Shown here: piece after piece, positions 27,801 to 35,907 of the stretch
Position numbering within the stretch: position 1 is the first letter of the stretch
Layout of the letters: each line of letters starts with the position of its first letter
Assembly: GCA_964609215.1 (NCBI GenBank)
Contig: CAZSQZ010000005.1
Coordinates: forward strand, 148,322 to 212,321
Direction: 5' to 3'
Source of the DNA: JABDKJ01 sp964609215
GTDB taxonomy: Bacteria; Bacteroidota; Bacteroidia; Flavobacteriales_D; JABDKJ01
DNA: 64,000 nucleotides
Program-made: the position numbers and the translations under genes
Notes under the pieces: generated by a model
The model's database searches: none
Seen by the model: the letters and a program-made list of their open reading frames with translations, nothing else
Told to the model about the DNA's origin: nothing

Positions 27801-27978
27801 GCAAAATCAATGTAATTCTAGCCAAATTTTTAATTTCCTTTTTTGAATTCATTTTAAGGCTTGAACCTAAAGTTGAAATGGATTCTTGGATCATTTGTTT
27901 TTGACTAAATGAAATAAAACTTCTCTTTTGCTTTATGAGATCATTTTTTAGCCAAGAATTGCTTTTCGAATTTTTCAT
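18892..27978 (-). CDS. Giant YD/RHS-repeat protein with RHS core and a unique C-terminal tip
   Basis: This protein is 3028 residues from the first ATG. A second ATG at 27852 (residue 43) is followed by a normal signal sequence (ITLILLSFGFSLNLFGTDW), so it may be the real start. An FN3-like module (about 265-360) precedes a DUF6443-like segment (about 390-460: SYYDGLNRNRQVVTKINSL). An insertion of about 1400 residues with many Cys comes next. YD repeats follow from about 1979 (YYYDLAGNLIKTTPP), and then the RHS-associated core (about 2700-2790: YRMHDARLGRFFAIDPLSKE). The last 240 residues are unlike anything I recognise. RHS proteins build a shell around their C-terminal part. It is the last gene of a five-gene operon. 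Confidence 0.82.
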   Translation of the reverse strand: MKNSKSNSWLKNDLIKQKRSFISFSQKQMIQESISTLGSSLKMNSKKEIKNLARITLILLSFGFSLNLFGTDWSVYNGLSGANVQLNSAITIQDVHYPWIDNIGLTAYNEFYSNEMVRDVIELGVHDKFSGTLSSLPNYTLKVVYEVVPDVLFGYSAPSFIGELVVSYDRYGEVEDYKSAQVFYDIHKYELNITTIEVIDDNGNVTNTMPSNAYINCGIEIERYKWLDCNVVPSPNLTHYFIDSNGNYPINLGGNPTSTSTDMVLKWNYLAEAEYYELEWTYIDDYTASYGSYEAPSNIPFSDKDFNSNASRVVTNFTQYQIPLTFDHGFLIYRLRAIGYSGETVGSYNFLTAGKWTSDNVNVHAMVSDWPNYFHIDHPHESNKNWQVVTTFAEEGKKKEVISYYDGLNRNRQVVTKINSLDEAVVAESVYDYHGRPAVSILPVPAGDTELKFYDEFNKSAFSGLPYASSDFDQDASTCVPASANPLDNSSGTGLYYGEINVLNNNYQDFTPNAFGYAFSQVQYTPDNTGRIKTQGGVGEHHQLDGKNTRYFYNKAEQYELDRLFGYEVGFASRYKKNLVVDPNGQVSVSYVDAHGRTVATALAGEAPENLEALSNLAAETEIEIDLMAAQNNIMWTANPTSSSYATTITPVSNGSSHNFTYEVEVPPFSNECMTGFEAFNVVYKLEHDLSDDCGVTVPGFDAFSGTVGVSNYDPVSYDANGNWQNLVNGIPVGISSESLTNNNVSLNIDNYHLSRSLLLDEDVMDKYALHYAYMALENCVTEDDDFLQVQIDNLLINNDCDYDCQSCLDDAQAALDEGLYTDDQFELLKEECEELCSQDAFNLCDLSEDLMLSDVSPGGQYGQTDGTEFYSIFSGSIHFDYPDGWTDPVTPYINPDGTTAFVEIFLNGGNFMPDVSTATNILTNQTAATAVDLQLLLIAEMIDGANGTVYDIVEVDGIYYTLPENLLDLNVYLDEWETTWAKSLLPYHPEYCYLQECRAYELEKVPDFRGTLQNVFSFETLLSQLHEGSSEFGSGYEAFAESMTVIDPVFTASAALNCGSNNYEDQFDDYVYQVLGQSLGSNIESLVHFAAYTNDCGNWYGNNIGDCTVAFDSFEDWQVFAGIYIGLRQKWIKESILQCADGCPANQCINFDGNSTQSSLDCLNRWQPNGVGVPGVTQIYDKQRRFWLEDATIVDGGSTVNQAQQLSNQANYNLYDEIGLCPTAFQFYHFLEAMLQNDILGQHLSGYPLLNEASFTYLLYHQLTGLTYDPVSQSYGGPYTHPLWSESISGNILTIAISDNTNSMEIELDAGTDWNTLMTSLSTFQQLQVDATNSNEFDLLGVLSDGSQIVIHGTIFSPASMDLEDCEAWLNSPATSGDPFAGGFYQECEMSKMGEDLIAILNLLHNGANANPSKINSNHTFVSNEQGFLSNLSLINFLGIDVTTAEWTNSNANGDYELFDANGNGFTIGASPNLEPINATDQFVNISVVDATFSSYKLTVEDINGQFTDQLHLIDRVQSNNYVSINNPFSECGFPGECDPIGNTPLLSDLYNLTLTISQVVYNDDPLNIDLQDYSVLYAALLNDNPYTLPIFAQVVQNGTAYAPPSSFDVTAPLTIQIIDGTYPDDNIILCSIELFVSNGDPLNLNNLGIPLPPGSTFAGSYGNVRFEFPVLNSIDRMALSVNHCFETCEECQTIDIPMVSCNDAFTTYMNGLDTYDYFGINVGDRFVSNELGSSTVSDPNEDPDAAYIFTSEADFCNYGTGGYVDYYLEYLDFLNITFSHLVTSIQDPFYVSLDEFASGNYHMHTGLVTIPGVVAGSYIDFINALVFAQIIPQQLSDYDTEVEYLALYAIPQFLTLAEFVEGGYSIDCISAYFTHALNNGINADPIDQFCSEMDQGPDFCNNYPTVFPDVDFPSVNDCEAYANFIAQSNTTNFIQTLINDLSGDFKQQYRAHFQNSVLESLLHNRTDQEYHHTLYYYDLAGNLIKTTPPAGVEVMQPAEYDVVNDDRLANNPFPTNITEHFLSTHYQYNTLNQLMWQSTPDGGESNFWYDELGRLVCSQNAKQLDFEEYSYTLYDDLGRIHEVGQITVRGYLIASPLDLITHQVDYADFVDWIDYSGTVKDQVAYTYYNEHTGSMVFNSGYPQYIRNRVASVSYSEDGDEINYDNASHYSYDVHGNVKELIQEFTELSGLEQDAKHIEYSYDLISGNVHEVNYQEGAADQFNHRYTYDADNRILSTETSNDGIFWERDAYYQYYKHGPLARMETGDDVVQGSDYAYTVQGWLKGVNSNFNVAENDMGKDGFVDVNNSNQFVPKDECGYSLGYFENDYVSVSDDIPAAKQWLIERNTDPIFTDNTLHNGNISHMVTAIKHFMDDPLVDNGSPVLMAYTYDQLNRIKSATKRTGTALNVNNRIAWDPAPINAPLSDYYSDYTYDPNGNLLNLTRNGFKGQGPASDREMDELEYDYDTGVNNRLRSVNDTKSNVMVGTDRKYDDLDEGPRDYGYDAIGNLTEDSEEEIAEIKWTVTGKVSEIIRTAGSTSPNLEFQYDASGNRVLKIVKPTGQFYDWDYTYYVRDAQGNVMATYEKSYEEITSLIYEEKNTVKEQHIYGSSRLGYVQMALDLASRELTYVVDQNAEFGLALASTSPAITVSAPDTDFTLVKGDKRYEFSNHLGNVLTVTSDKIAVASIDGTGTIAETYAASLMSAKNYYPFGMVMPSYSYLNDERHRYGFQGQEQDDEIKGKGNSVNYKYRMHDARLGRFFAIDPLSKEYPWNSVYAFSENRVLDGIELEGLEYLDWAESRVKVTRGLALIKLENFIFLNRNYFNNTSAAGPWENNKIGSRSMIVGEFTLYSNEISNAFGSPIGSQGGSANPASITTQNTSKNPLVSYPSQTYSTSKAGASNFGKGALAFQAAKWTMETALFLISDYDEDLVEEHASDQFLGKATIDVNLAVSWGMVPLKFQTEEYMSDLINVVLQGESETGNIELYNLGMRIYDEISSQGEIKFPPPSALPNMTETEINENIFVAPKR

Positions 27979-27999
27979 GCTCTAGATTTTTTTGAAGTT

Positions 28000-28665
28000 T
28001 TATCGTTTGATGTAGTCTTTAATTGGATCACTGATGATTGTAAAATCTTCCTGTCCCAGAGAAACATAGGACAATATTTGATCATCAACAGAACGGATTG
28101 TATTGAAGCTTAGATTTAGAAAACTGACTTCTAGTCTTTTATTGTCTTCTGGTCCATTCCCGGTGTAGAACAAGGTCATTTTCCTTGGATAATATGTGTC
28201 TTTTTCCAATTCAAATTGAATCCGAGAAACTTCCAAATACAGTTCATTTATTTTTAAATCAACCACTATTGTATTCGCTTCTTTCAGAACGGTTTCGCTT
28301 ATGTTATACTCGCTAAAATCAGATAAATCAAAATCAAGAGGACTTGCCTTCAAGGGTGTGGATTTGCTCAATGAAATTTCTTTATGAAAGTGATTAATAT
28401 TAAGTGCCAATGAATCTTCTTGCACGACAAGCACTTCATCTATCTTCTGCACGTATCCATTTTCAAAAAGCTTAAACGATCCTTTTATTTTTTCTGTAGC
28501 GATAGAGGATTCATGATCATCATAACTGGCATATAAAAGGTCTACCTTGTAATTTTGTTCAGAAAGAACTGAATTGGCTTTCTTCAATATTTCATCTGCC
28601 GTTTGCGAATTAGCCCATGAAGAAATTCCCAACATGCAGGCTATTAAAATTGTTGCTTTTTTCAT
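28000..28665 (-). CDS. LolA-like periplasmic lipid-binding-fold protein
   Basis: This 221-residue protein has a signal peptide (ISSWANSQ). The mature part begins TADEILKKANSVL and alternates beta strands with phrases such as YPRKMTLFYTGNG, as in LolA/LppX half-barrels. True LolA carries lipoproteins across the periplasm; a specific LolA function is not assigned. The start ATG shares one base with the stop of the 2231-residue gene (TAATG), and the RHS gene begins 21 bases after its stop. It may bind or help export the two giant proteins beside it. The fold is a moderate-confidence reading. Confidence 0.55.
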   Translation of the reverse strand: MKKATILIACMLGISSWANSQTADEILKKANSVLSEQNYKVDLLYASYDDHESSIATEKIKGSFKLFENGYVQKIDEVLVVQEDSLALNINHFHKEISLSKSTPLKASPLDFDLSDFSEYNISETVLKEANTIVVDLKINELYLEVSRIQFELEKDTYYPRKMTLFYTGNGPEDNKRLEVSFLNLSFNTIRSVDDQILSYVSLGQEDFTIISDPIKDYIKR

Positions 28666-31600
28666 TAGTTGCTTAATGGAGTAAATGTTCTTGATTCTTG
28701 GATAGTCATTATACCTCTTTCGGTTTCCTTTTTAATCCTTAAGAGGCGCCCTTCATTGTCATATTCGTAGAAAGTGGCAAAGTTGTTATCGTCCAGTTCA
28801 GCTAATAGCCTCAAGTTTTCTGGATGGTATACATAGGATTTCATTGAGCCATCATAAGGATGAATTCTAATATCATCTACATATAACTTAGTGGCTCTCG
28901 ACTGTTGCGCATTATTGGTAAATACAACTTGAATTTCCCCAGCACTTCCTCCTGGAATAATGAATTCCATTTCATACCTTTTCCAGCCTTCTATAAGTTC
29001 GCTTTCTCTAACGACTAATGGATTAATGGTAGAACTATTAATTTCAATGCTAGCTTGACAAGAATGGTAGTCTAAGAGTTTTTCATAAGGTAGTGTTTCT
29101 TTCACCCAGTAAGACATGACATAGCGCTTATCTAAATCTTGAGCTAAACCTCCGGTTACAAAGGATTCACCTGCATCATAGGTCTCCGGACCAAATAAAC
29201 CTAGAGCATCACAAGCCCTTAATTCATAAGGCGCATTAGAACCGGGCACAGGATCTGATGAACACATATCATCTCCTGGATTATGATCCAAAGTCCTAAC
29301 ACATCGAACCGATTCATTGGCATCAATGGAAATACTTTTTAGTCCAGTGTGTGCTTCTTCAAGGCTAATTTGAGATTGATAGTCCTCGAAAGAAAAATGT
29401 CTTTTAAAACACACCCCATCGTTGTCGTAATAATCATAATCTTCAAAGCCATCAAAGGCCAATTGATGATAAGTAGTATTGGCTCCTACAGCAATTGGAA
29501 TGGTATTGTTATATCCAAAAATGGCTGCAGAATGCTGGTACAATGCATTAATATTCTCTACCTCAGGTCCATAAGGATTGAACTCAGTTATAGAACTGGT
29601 CCAGGTCCAATTTTGATCATCAGTCTTCCATTTTTGAATGAAAGGCTTGTACTCCCAGAAAGGATTAAAAGTCTTGTATACTCCATCTTCCTTAATATTT
29701 GAATGATCCGCTGCAGAAGTAGCAGCATATTCTCTTTCACCTAAATAAGCGTATGAATTAATAGGCCTAAATTGCCCCCTTAAATTTTGTACAAAAGGGT
29801 TTACCGGATCTCCTATATTTGGATGACATTCTTCAAGTTTCAAGTCAAAAATGACTTGTGGATCCATCAAACAATTATTTTGAGTCACTTTTAAATATCC
29901 AGTAGTTCCATCGCTATATACTGCGCTATAAATAACTCCATTTATAGACACTCCTGTTGGAAGAAACTGCAAACAACTAATCGATTGTAATAATTCAATA
30001 TTCTTACTTTCACCGCTCATATCTGTCGCCTCTATCTCAATTGAACAAATTTCAGTACAATTTAAGGAAGGATTACATTCAAAAACAAAACTGGCGTTCG
30101 GAGATGGCACATTAATTTGATTTGAAATTATTAAGTTTGTGCAATTGATCAAATCTGGACAATTGGTAAGGCTATACCAATCATCATAGCCATTGTAGTG
30201 CGGGTCTGTGAGGTCTACAGGATCCTGTAGCCATGAACTATTCGGGTCATTAATCAATTGATTTATCCAACTAGCAAAGTCTTCACCCACTTCGGTACAA
30301 ATTGTTCCACCTCCATTCACATAATCTCCATCTTGTGCAACAAATGTTTTCCATTTATCGGAATATTCAATGGCGCTAACATCGATAATACGATCCGTTT
30401 CGTCCAGAGTAATACGGTTATCTACATTCAATTCTCCGTTTGCATCTAATAATGGATTTTTCATCAGCGTCATGCTGGTCATTGGGCTTTCATGCACGTT
30501 TTTATACCCAGACCTGATGACTTTAACTTGATCATCATATCCTACTATGGGATTCCCTTCTTTATCTATTAAATAATTTAAATTGCTTCCTTCTGGATTC
30601 CAGACCCATGCTTTTTCTTGCGTTCCCAAAAGAGCGACTTCATCCCCAGATGTCAAATGATTCGAAGTTGGGAAAGAACCATCTGCAGACGTTAATATTG
30701 ATGTAACATATCCAATATTCTGAGAAGCCTGCCCCATGTTATTGTAAGCCCAATAGCTAGGAAGGTTTAAATTGAATATTTCATCTCCAAATTCATTTTT
30801 AGTTGCAGTTAAAAGCACCTGTCCGGTGTTGGCATCATAAGCCAAGTTCTTGGTGGAAACAGAAGCTCCATTGTCAAATGCACGTGTCTCTCTCAAAATC
30901 CCTCTTCTGTTGATCACCTTTGTTGTTACTGCGGATCTAAAACGCGTTCTAGAATGAGAACTTGTAGGCAAAGCGGTGGGAACAACTGCTGGGAATATAG
31001 CTGCTAAAAAACTAGTCAAATTAGAATTTAAACCGGTCGCATGATCATAATTTGCCTGTTCCCTAAAATCAGTCACCATATCCACTTCCACACCCACTTT
31101 AGATCTTTTTATTATTCCCTTCTCGTCCAAAACAGTAACCGTATTGTTGAGTACAAACTCTGCAATATCTTCTGAAGCAAATGGGTCATTATTATCTAAG
31201 TTTTCTTCTTCAGCCAAGCCATAGATATAATCCACACCAGATATAGGTTCTGATTGGCCCTGACCAAAAATTCGAACCGATTTTGGCTTCCCATTCATAT
31301 CGTTTATTTCTACCTGATAACCTTGAGAAACGGTCATTAAATTCTTCACATCTAACTTTAGAAGATTTCCAATCAATCCACTTTTATCTTCTATAGATTC
31401 TAAATCTGTCCAAGTTGTTTTTGTCGGAAAATCTTTAGTTGTGTAAAATTCATGTTCAGCATGACCCGTTCCATTTGTATTGATGTTGGTGAGTGGTGTA
31501 TCATCATCATCTTCAAAAACAATGTCGCTTACTTTTACTTTGCTATAAGTAACTGTGGGTGATGGAAAGAAGGACACTCCCAGTGGCCTTTCAATATAAT

Positions 31601-34600
31601 TAGGAATGGTGTACTTACTTTTATTATCGTAATTAATCGGTTGCACCCAAGGGTTTTCCTTACTCATCAATGGTTCAAATGCAGCTACTCCAGAAGACTC
31701 TCCATTGTCTGATGTATAAACATATTTTTGTCCATATTGACTGGTTTTATGATTAGTAGTAGTCATCTGTTTCCAGTTGTCATTTGAAACGATTGACTTC
31801 ACTCTAGACCCTCCACCAAATTTGTATTGCTTAGGCACATTCAATCTTATCCAAGATCTGCCTTGTACATATCTTCGCCCTTTCCCTTCTGCTTTAAGCG
31901 CACCATTCGGTCCTTTAGTCAGATCAGCCAATTGACCAATAAGACTAGCTTGACCTAGCGCTTTAACAATACTTTCCAATCCAGTATCGTCTTGTGGCTC
32001 AGGTAAATTATAGGCTTTTTTAGGAAGGAATTTTCTGGCAAAATTCCAAGTGGCTTTAGATACTGGATGGTGATCACCAGTGCCATTGTCTTTATTTTCT
32101 TTCTCCACACCTTGGAACTCGACCCAAGCATATTTAGATGATCCATTATGAATCACACTATTTATTACTCGAGCATAGCCTGAGACGTATTCATAGCTTC
32201 CATCATTTGATACATCTGTTAAAAACCTAAATTGAGTTGGAGCTACGTTGCTACCTATCAGATCTTCTAAGGCTTTATTCCATTGATCTGAGGAGAGTGA
32301 CACATCACTTGCAATGCATGTCATTAGATTAGCCTGAGCCCCTGTTGAATAGCCATAATTGTATAATTCATTCCTTATATCTGGATGAGCGATCACAGCA
32401 TTATCATCTGTCAAGGAAAATATATTTGGAGGGTTTGATTGATTCGTACTTCCTAAAACTCGAAACATTTGCATAACTCTTTTATTCTGCACATGCAGAT
32501 AATCATCGGATTCAAATTCTACTTTGATAGATCCTCCAGAAGGCAATATAATTTCGCTGATATGCCAGGATTGGGCATTTTCATCGGCATCAGACTTTAT
32601 TTGTTTGACATAGGGGTATTCAGGAGCACTAGGATAAATTCCTCCATTGCACATCCCACCCATTTCGGCTTTTTTATAATTCCCCCAAACATCAAATGAT
32701 TTTGTATTGTATGCTGGGTTGGAGTTATCATACTTAAATTCGTACTTACTGAACCTTGCTCTTTGACTATTTCCATAGGTAAAGAACACCTCTCTTAAAG
32801 TCAGTTTCCCTCCTTCATTTCTAAGTTCATTATCATCCAATGAAGATTGATCCCCGCTATTATTGGGTATTCTTGTTCCTGTTGAAATTCCCGATTCGGG
32901 ATTAATTCCACTTCCTAATACATAATCGTATACAAAATGAACTGTTTTAATTGGGGTGGGAATTTGACCGTTGTCAATAGCTTTTTTGTATTCTGGTAAA
33001 GCGTAAAGCTTAATTTGATCCAGTTTTCTCATGGATTCACTTCCGATATTATTACCTAAAGGGTGTTCTCCAAATGCTTCCAATGCATCTTCTCTGGGAG
33101 AAGTAACGAAAATTGCAATGTGCGTTTTAGTCTCTATTTTTTCTAAGTAAGACAGATCCTTTTCCCCGTATATATAACTTCCTTTGTCATCAGTACTCAC
33201 ACTTTTAAAGCCTTCATTGTAGTTCGCATCCGTATAGGGAGAACGCCATTTATAATTTGAAACAGTCGAATATTTGAAAAGTGTGTAGCCTCCAAAGTCG
33301 CCACTTGAGGGGCCTTTGATATCATCACTATCTGAATAATCAGTCGATAGTATTTCTGTAATCATAAATGAATGCGCAAATGGCGGTAACTCTGAACTTT
33401 GGAAATAATGATCAATTCCTTTATCATTTGAGATAGTAGCATCTTGTGGGAAGTATGCAACCTGTCCAAATTCGCAGACCTTAAAGTTATCAGTAACATT
33501 AAATGTGGCTTCTTTCTGTTTGGTGTTATACATGGGTCTCCCATATATATATCTTGAACCATCTGGCTGAGTAACTGAAAGTTCTCCCATCTGAGACATA
33601 TATTCAGGTTTCACCGTTCCACTCGAACCCGAAACAAAGACATTAGAAGGCAGGTTTTCCGGTCTTATCGCATATTTACTCGCTTCTTCTACCGTTAGGT
33701 AACTAAAAAGTTGATTTCTTTTCTTTCTATCTTCTTGTCTGAAGCGCTCAGTAGGAGAAGGGAAATTTAAGTTCCCTCCATTTTCATGATCTACCTTAAA
33801 TTGAGCTTTTGCAATACCAGAAGAACTAATATTTACTCGGACTTTATCAAAGCCACCAATTTTTTCTAGAAAAGAAATTTTTCCATCTGAACTGGAAATT
33901 TTCATTTCATCATCTACTGCAAGTTCTCCAACTTGTTTGAAATATGAAGGTTCATAAAGTTCATTTAAACCTGATGTGTTTTCAAATCTTAAACTATTTA
34001 AAGCTTGGTTTCCACTTGTCCACCTTCCACTGTGACTCTCCGAGCGGTTATACTTTAAATCAAAGCCTCCTTTAGCCAACATTCCACCACCAAATTCTCC
34101 TCCAAAACTTCCATCATCTCCACTTGAGTTTATTCGTGCATCGTATACTACCCCAATATCATTTCTATAAGCTCTAAAAGTTCCTCCTGCGCCTTGACCG
34201 TTCACAGAAAATAAATCAAAGGTCTGATTGGTGACGGGTAAATTTTCTACATTCTTCGAAAATGCGGCATCATTTTCACGATTAAAATCATGTTGGTCTG
34301 CTATGCTCTGCCCATTTTGAGCATATAAGTAACCATAGGAATTAACCGACTTAATTTTGTCTTTGACTTTATTGTGGGTATAGTAAGCACTAATGTTCGC
34401 TGTAGGCACATCCGCACCAAAAAATGAGGGCCCTAACTTAGTGCTGAAAGTTGCGGCTAAATTGTATCTGCCAACATCCAAATTTGGGGTATAAGTACTA
34501 GGCATTAAGCTCATTGACGTACCAACGCTTCCAGATGTTGTCTTACTTACTGTTGCACCTTCTCCTTTTAAAAAAACTCTTCGAATTACATTTGATAATG

Positions 34601-35360
34601 TTTTATCATACTCTATGGTACTTCCCGATACTGAAGCCGTCAACTGGCCAAGTCCAGATCTAGAGTTGAAACCCAATCCTACATTAGATTCTATTTTTCT
34701 GTCCTTGAAGGTATTTTCTTTTTTCTTTACTCCAAAAGAGGCAGAAGCATCAGCATTTAAGCCTCCATCGCTTGCCGTAAGCGTTAACCCTAATCCAGCA
34801 TAGGACGTATTTGGTTCTGCTGAAGGAATTCCCATATCAACAGTTGCTCCCAAACTTTGACTAAAACCAATACCGTTGTAGTTATTATACTTTACACCTA
34901 AAGAGGCATTTACACCTGCATTTTCAATTCCAAAAAGACCTGCCCCAAGACCTAAGTTGATTCCAGCAGTAATATTGTCTTTCATATTGAATTGCTTCTT
35001 TACTTCAAGGCCATTAAAATCATCTGGTAATGATCTCATAATTCGGTTGACTACTCCGGGGTTTAGATTCCAACCCAATCCTACCCAACTGGCTTCCTCG
35101 TCCATAGAAATACCCGAACTATAGCTTATGTTTAATGGATAACCACCCACATCCAGCAAAGGAATGTTATAGTTAAAATCTCCTGAACTCAAGTCCACCA
35201 AGTCTGAAGTAGAGACTGGTGTAAATGAAGCTACTTCGGGTTGAGAAGGTCCTCCTGTCAAAGCGAATGAAACGGTCGCAAATGCCATGTCAAGCAACAA
35301 AAGTGTTGAAAGAGCAAAAGCATTAATTTTCAGTATCCTATTATTTCTAAGTATTTTCAT
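28665..35360 (-). CDS. Large secreted SpvB/YD-like protein (putative shell partner)
   Basis: This 2231-residue protein has a signal peptide (about 1-34). The mature N-terminus has VSTSDLVDLSSGDFNYNIPL and MDEEASWVGLGWNLNPGVVN (about 48-105), seen in SpvB/TcB-type and Bacteroidota RHS-linked proteins. The middle is Gly-, Asn- and Ser-rich and predicted beta. About 2050-2180 looks like a jelly-roll carbohydrate-binding module (YVDDIRIHPYDG at its end). It finishes with YD-type repeats (TFYEYDNEGRLLRIKKETE). Together with the downstream RHS giant it recalls the split TcB and TcC halves that form a toxin cocoon. That comparison is inference; no protease or toxin motif is visible. Confidence 0.7.
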   Translation of the reverse strand: MKILRNNRILKINAFALSTLLLLDMAFATVSFALTGGPSQPEVASFTPVSTSDLVDLSSGDFNYNIPLLDVGGYPLNISYSSGISMDEEASWVGLGWNLNPGVVNRIMRSLPDDFNGLEVKKQFNMKDNITAGINLGLGAGLFGIENAGVNASLGVKYNNYNGIGFSQSLGATVDMGIPSAEPNTSYAGLGLTLTASDGGLNADASASFGVKKKENTFKDRKIESNVGLGFNSRSGLGQLTASVSGSTIEYDKTLSNVIRRVFLKGEGATVSKTTSGSVGTSMSLMPSTYTPNLDVGRYNLAATFSTKLGPSFFGADVPTANISAYYTHNKVKDKIKSVNSYGYLYAQNGQSIADQHDFNRENDAAFSKNVENLPVTNQTFDLFSVNGQGAGGTFRAYRNDIGVVYDARINSSGDDGSFGGEFGGGMLAKGGFDLKYNRSESHSGRWTSGNQALNSLRFENTSGLNELYEPSYFKQVGELAVDDEMKISSSDGKISFLEKIGGFDKVRVNISSSGIAKAQFKVDHENGGNLNFPSPTERFRQEDRKKRNQLFSYLTVEEASKYAIRPENLPSNVFVSGSSGTVKPEYMSQMGELSVTQPDGSRYIYGRPMYNTKQKEATFNVTDNFKVCEFGQVAYFPQDATISNDKGIDHYFQSSELPPFAHSFMITEILSTDYSDSDDIKGPSSGDFGGYTLFKYSTVSNYKWRSPYTDANYNEGFKSVSTDDKGSYIYGEKDLSYLEKIETKTHIAIFVTSPREDALEAFGEHPLGNNIGSESMRKLDQIKLYALPEYKKAIDNGQIPTPIKTVHFVYDYVLGSGINPESGISTGTRIPNNSGDQSSLDDNELRNEGGKLTLREVFFTYGNSQRARFSKYEFKYDNSNPAYNTKSFDVWGNYKKAEMGGMCNGGIYPSAPEYPYVKQIKSDADENAQSWHISEIILPSGGSIKVEFESDDYLHVQNKRVMQMFRVLGSTNQSNPPNIFSLTDDNAVIAHPDIRNELYNYGYSTGAQANLMTCIASDVSLSSDQWNKALEDLIGSNVAPTQFRFLTDVSNDGSYEYVSGYARVINSVIHNGSSKYAWVEFQGVEKENKDNGTGDHHPVSKATWNFARKFLPKKAYNLPEPQDDTGLESIVKALGQASLIGQLADLTKGPNGALKAEGKGRRYVQGRSWIRLNVPKQYKFGGGSRVKSIVSNDNWKQMTTTNHKTSQYGQKYVYTSDNGESSGVAAFEPLMSKENPWVQPINYDNKSKYTIPNYIERPLGVSFFPSPTVTYSKVKVSDIVFEDDDDTPLTNINTNGTGHAEHEFYTTKDFPTKTTWTDLESIEDKSGLIGNLLKLDVKNLMTVSQGYQVEINDMNGKPKSVRIFGQGQSEPISGVDYIYGLAEEENLDNNDPFASEDIAEFVLNNTVTVLDEKGIIKRSKVGVEVDMVTDFREQANYDHATGLNSNLTSFLAAIFPAVVPTALPTSSHSRTRFRSAVTTKVINRRGILRETRAFDNGASVSTKNLAYDANTGQVLLTATKNEFGDEIFNLNLPSYWAYNNMGQASQNIGYVTSILTSADGSFPTSNHLTSGDEVALLGTQEKAWVWNPEGSNLNYLIDKEGNPIVGYDDQVKVIRSGYKNVHESPMTSMTLMKNPLLDANGELNVDNRITLDETDRIIDVSAIEYSDKWKTFVAQDGDYVNGGGTICTEVGEDFASWINQLINDPNSSWLQDPVDLTDPHYNGYDDWYSLTNCPDLINCTNLIISNQINVPSPNASFVFECNPSLNCTEICSIEIEATDMSGESKNIELLQSISCLQFLPTGVSINGVIYSAVYSDGTTGYLKVTQNNCLMDPQVIFDLKLEECHPNIGDPVNPFVQNLRGQFRPINSYAYLGEREYAATSAADHSNIKEDGVYKTFNPFWEYKPFIQKWKTDDQNWTWTSSITEFNPYGPEVENINALYQHSAAIFGYNNTIPIAVGANTTYHQLAFDGFEDYDYYDNDGVCFKRHFSFEDYQSQISLEEAHTGLKSISIDANESVRCVRTLDHNPGDDMCSSDPVPGSNAPYELRACDALGLFGPETYDAGESFVTGGLAQDLDKRYVMSYWVKETLPYEKLLDYHSCQASIEINSSTINPLVVRESELIEGWKRYEMEFIIPGGSAGEIQVVFTNNAQQSRATKLYVDDIRIHPYDGSMKSYVYHPENLRLLAELDDNNFATFYEYDNEGRLLRIKKETERGIMTIQESRTFTPLSN

Positions 35361-35368
35361 CTGCTTAA

Positions 35369-35887
35369 TTAATTGAGGTTAATTTTTGTTGATTGTTGTG
35401 TGTATGGGTTGTTATGCCAAATCAATTCATTGGGCTGTTGATCTGATTTTTTTTCAAAGACGAGATTAAGCGTTAGCTCTGGTCTAATGTTATAGGTGCG
35501 CTCCATATGGTTCAATATGCAGCTCAAGGTATCTGAGCCTTGAACAAGCCCCAAGTCTGACCCTATCTGTTCAGTAAAATAAGCCACACGAGCGCCATAG
35601 TCCTCCTTACTTTTTAGATCCGAATACAGAGGATTTTCCGAAGCGTCTAAAGACTTTAGCTTCATGGTATAATAGATGTAATCTTCATAAGCCTCTTTAT
35701 CAGATAAATCTTGTCCATGACGGGCGCAGTAATCACTGGTTGAAATGGGGAGTAGCGATAATTCAAGAGAATCATTTATTTGCATTACTACAATGTTCGC
35801 TTCTTCGTTTTCAGATAAAGAAAAACCTAATGCAGCAAGTGCTGCTATAACCACAGCCAAAGAGCCGATTATTAATTTCTTATTCAT
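35369..35887 (-). CDS. Small membrane-anchored or secreted protein of the RHS operon
   Basis: This 172-residue protein has an N-terminal hydrophobic segment (KLIIGSLAVVIAALAALGF) that is either a signal anchor or a signal peptide. The remainder is polar, with one Cys pair (SDYCARHGQDLSD and LSCILNHMERTYNIRPEL). I recognise no family. It lies 8 bases before the 2231-residue gene and 20 bases after the FG-GAP gene, so it belongs to their operon. A partner or accessory role for the large secreted proteins is the simplest guess. Confidence 0.6.
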   Translation of the reverse strand: MNKKLIIGSLAVVIAALAALGFSLSENEEANIVVMQINDSLELSLLPISTSDYCARHGQDLSDKEAYEDYIYYTMKLKSLDASENPLYSDLKSKEDYGARVAYFTEQIGSDLGLVQGSDTLSCILNHMERTYNIRPELTLNLVFEKKSDQQPNELIWHNNPYTQQSTKINLN

Positions 35888-35907
35888 ATCCTTTAAAATT
35901 TTATTCT

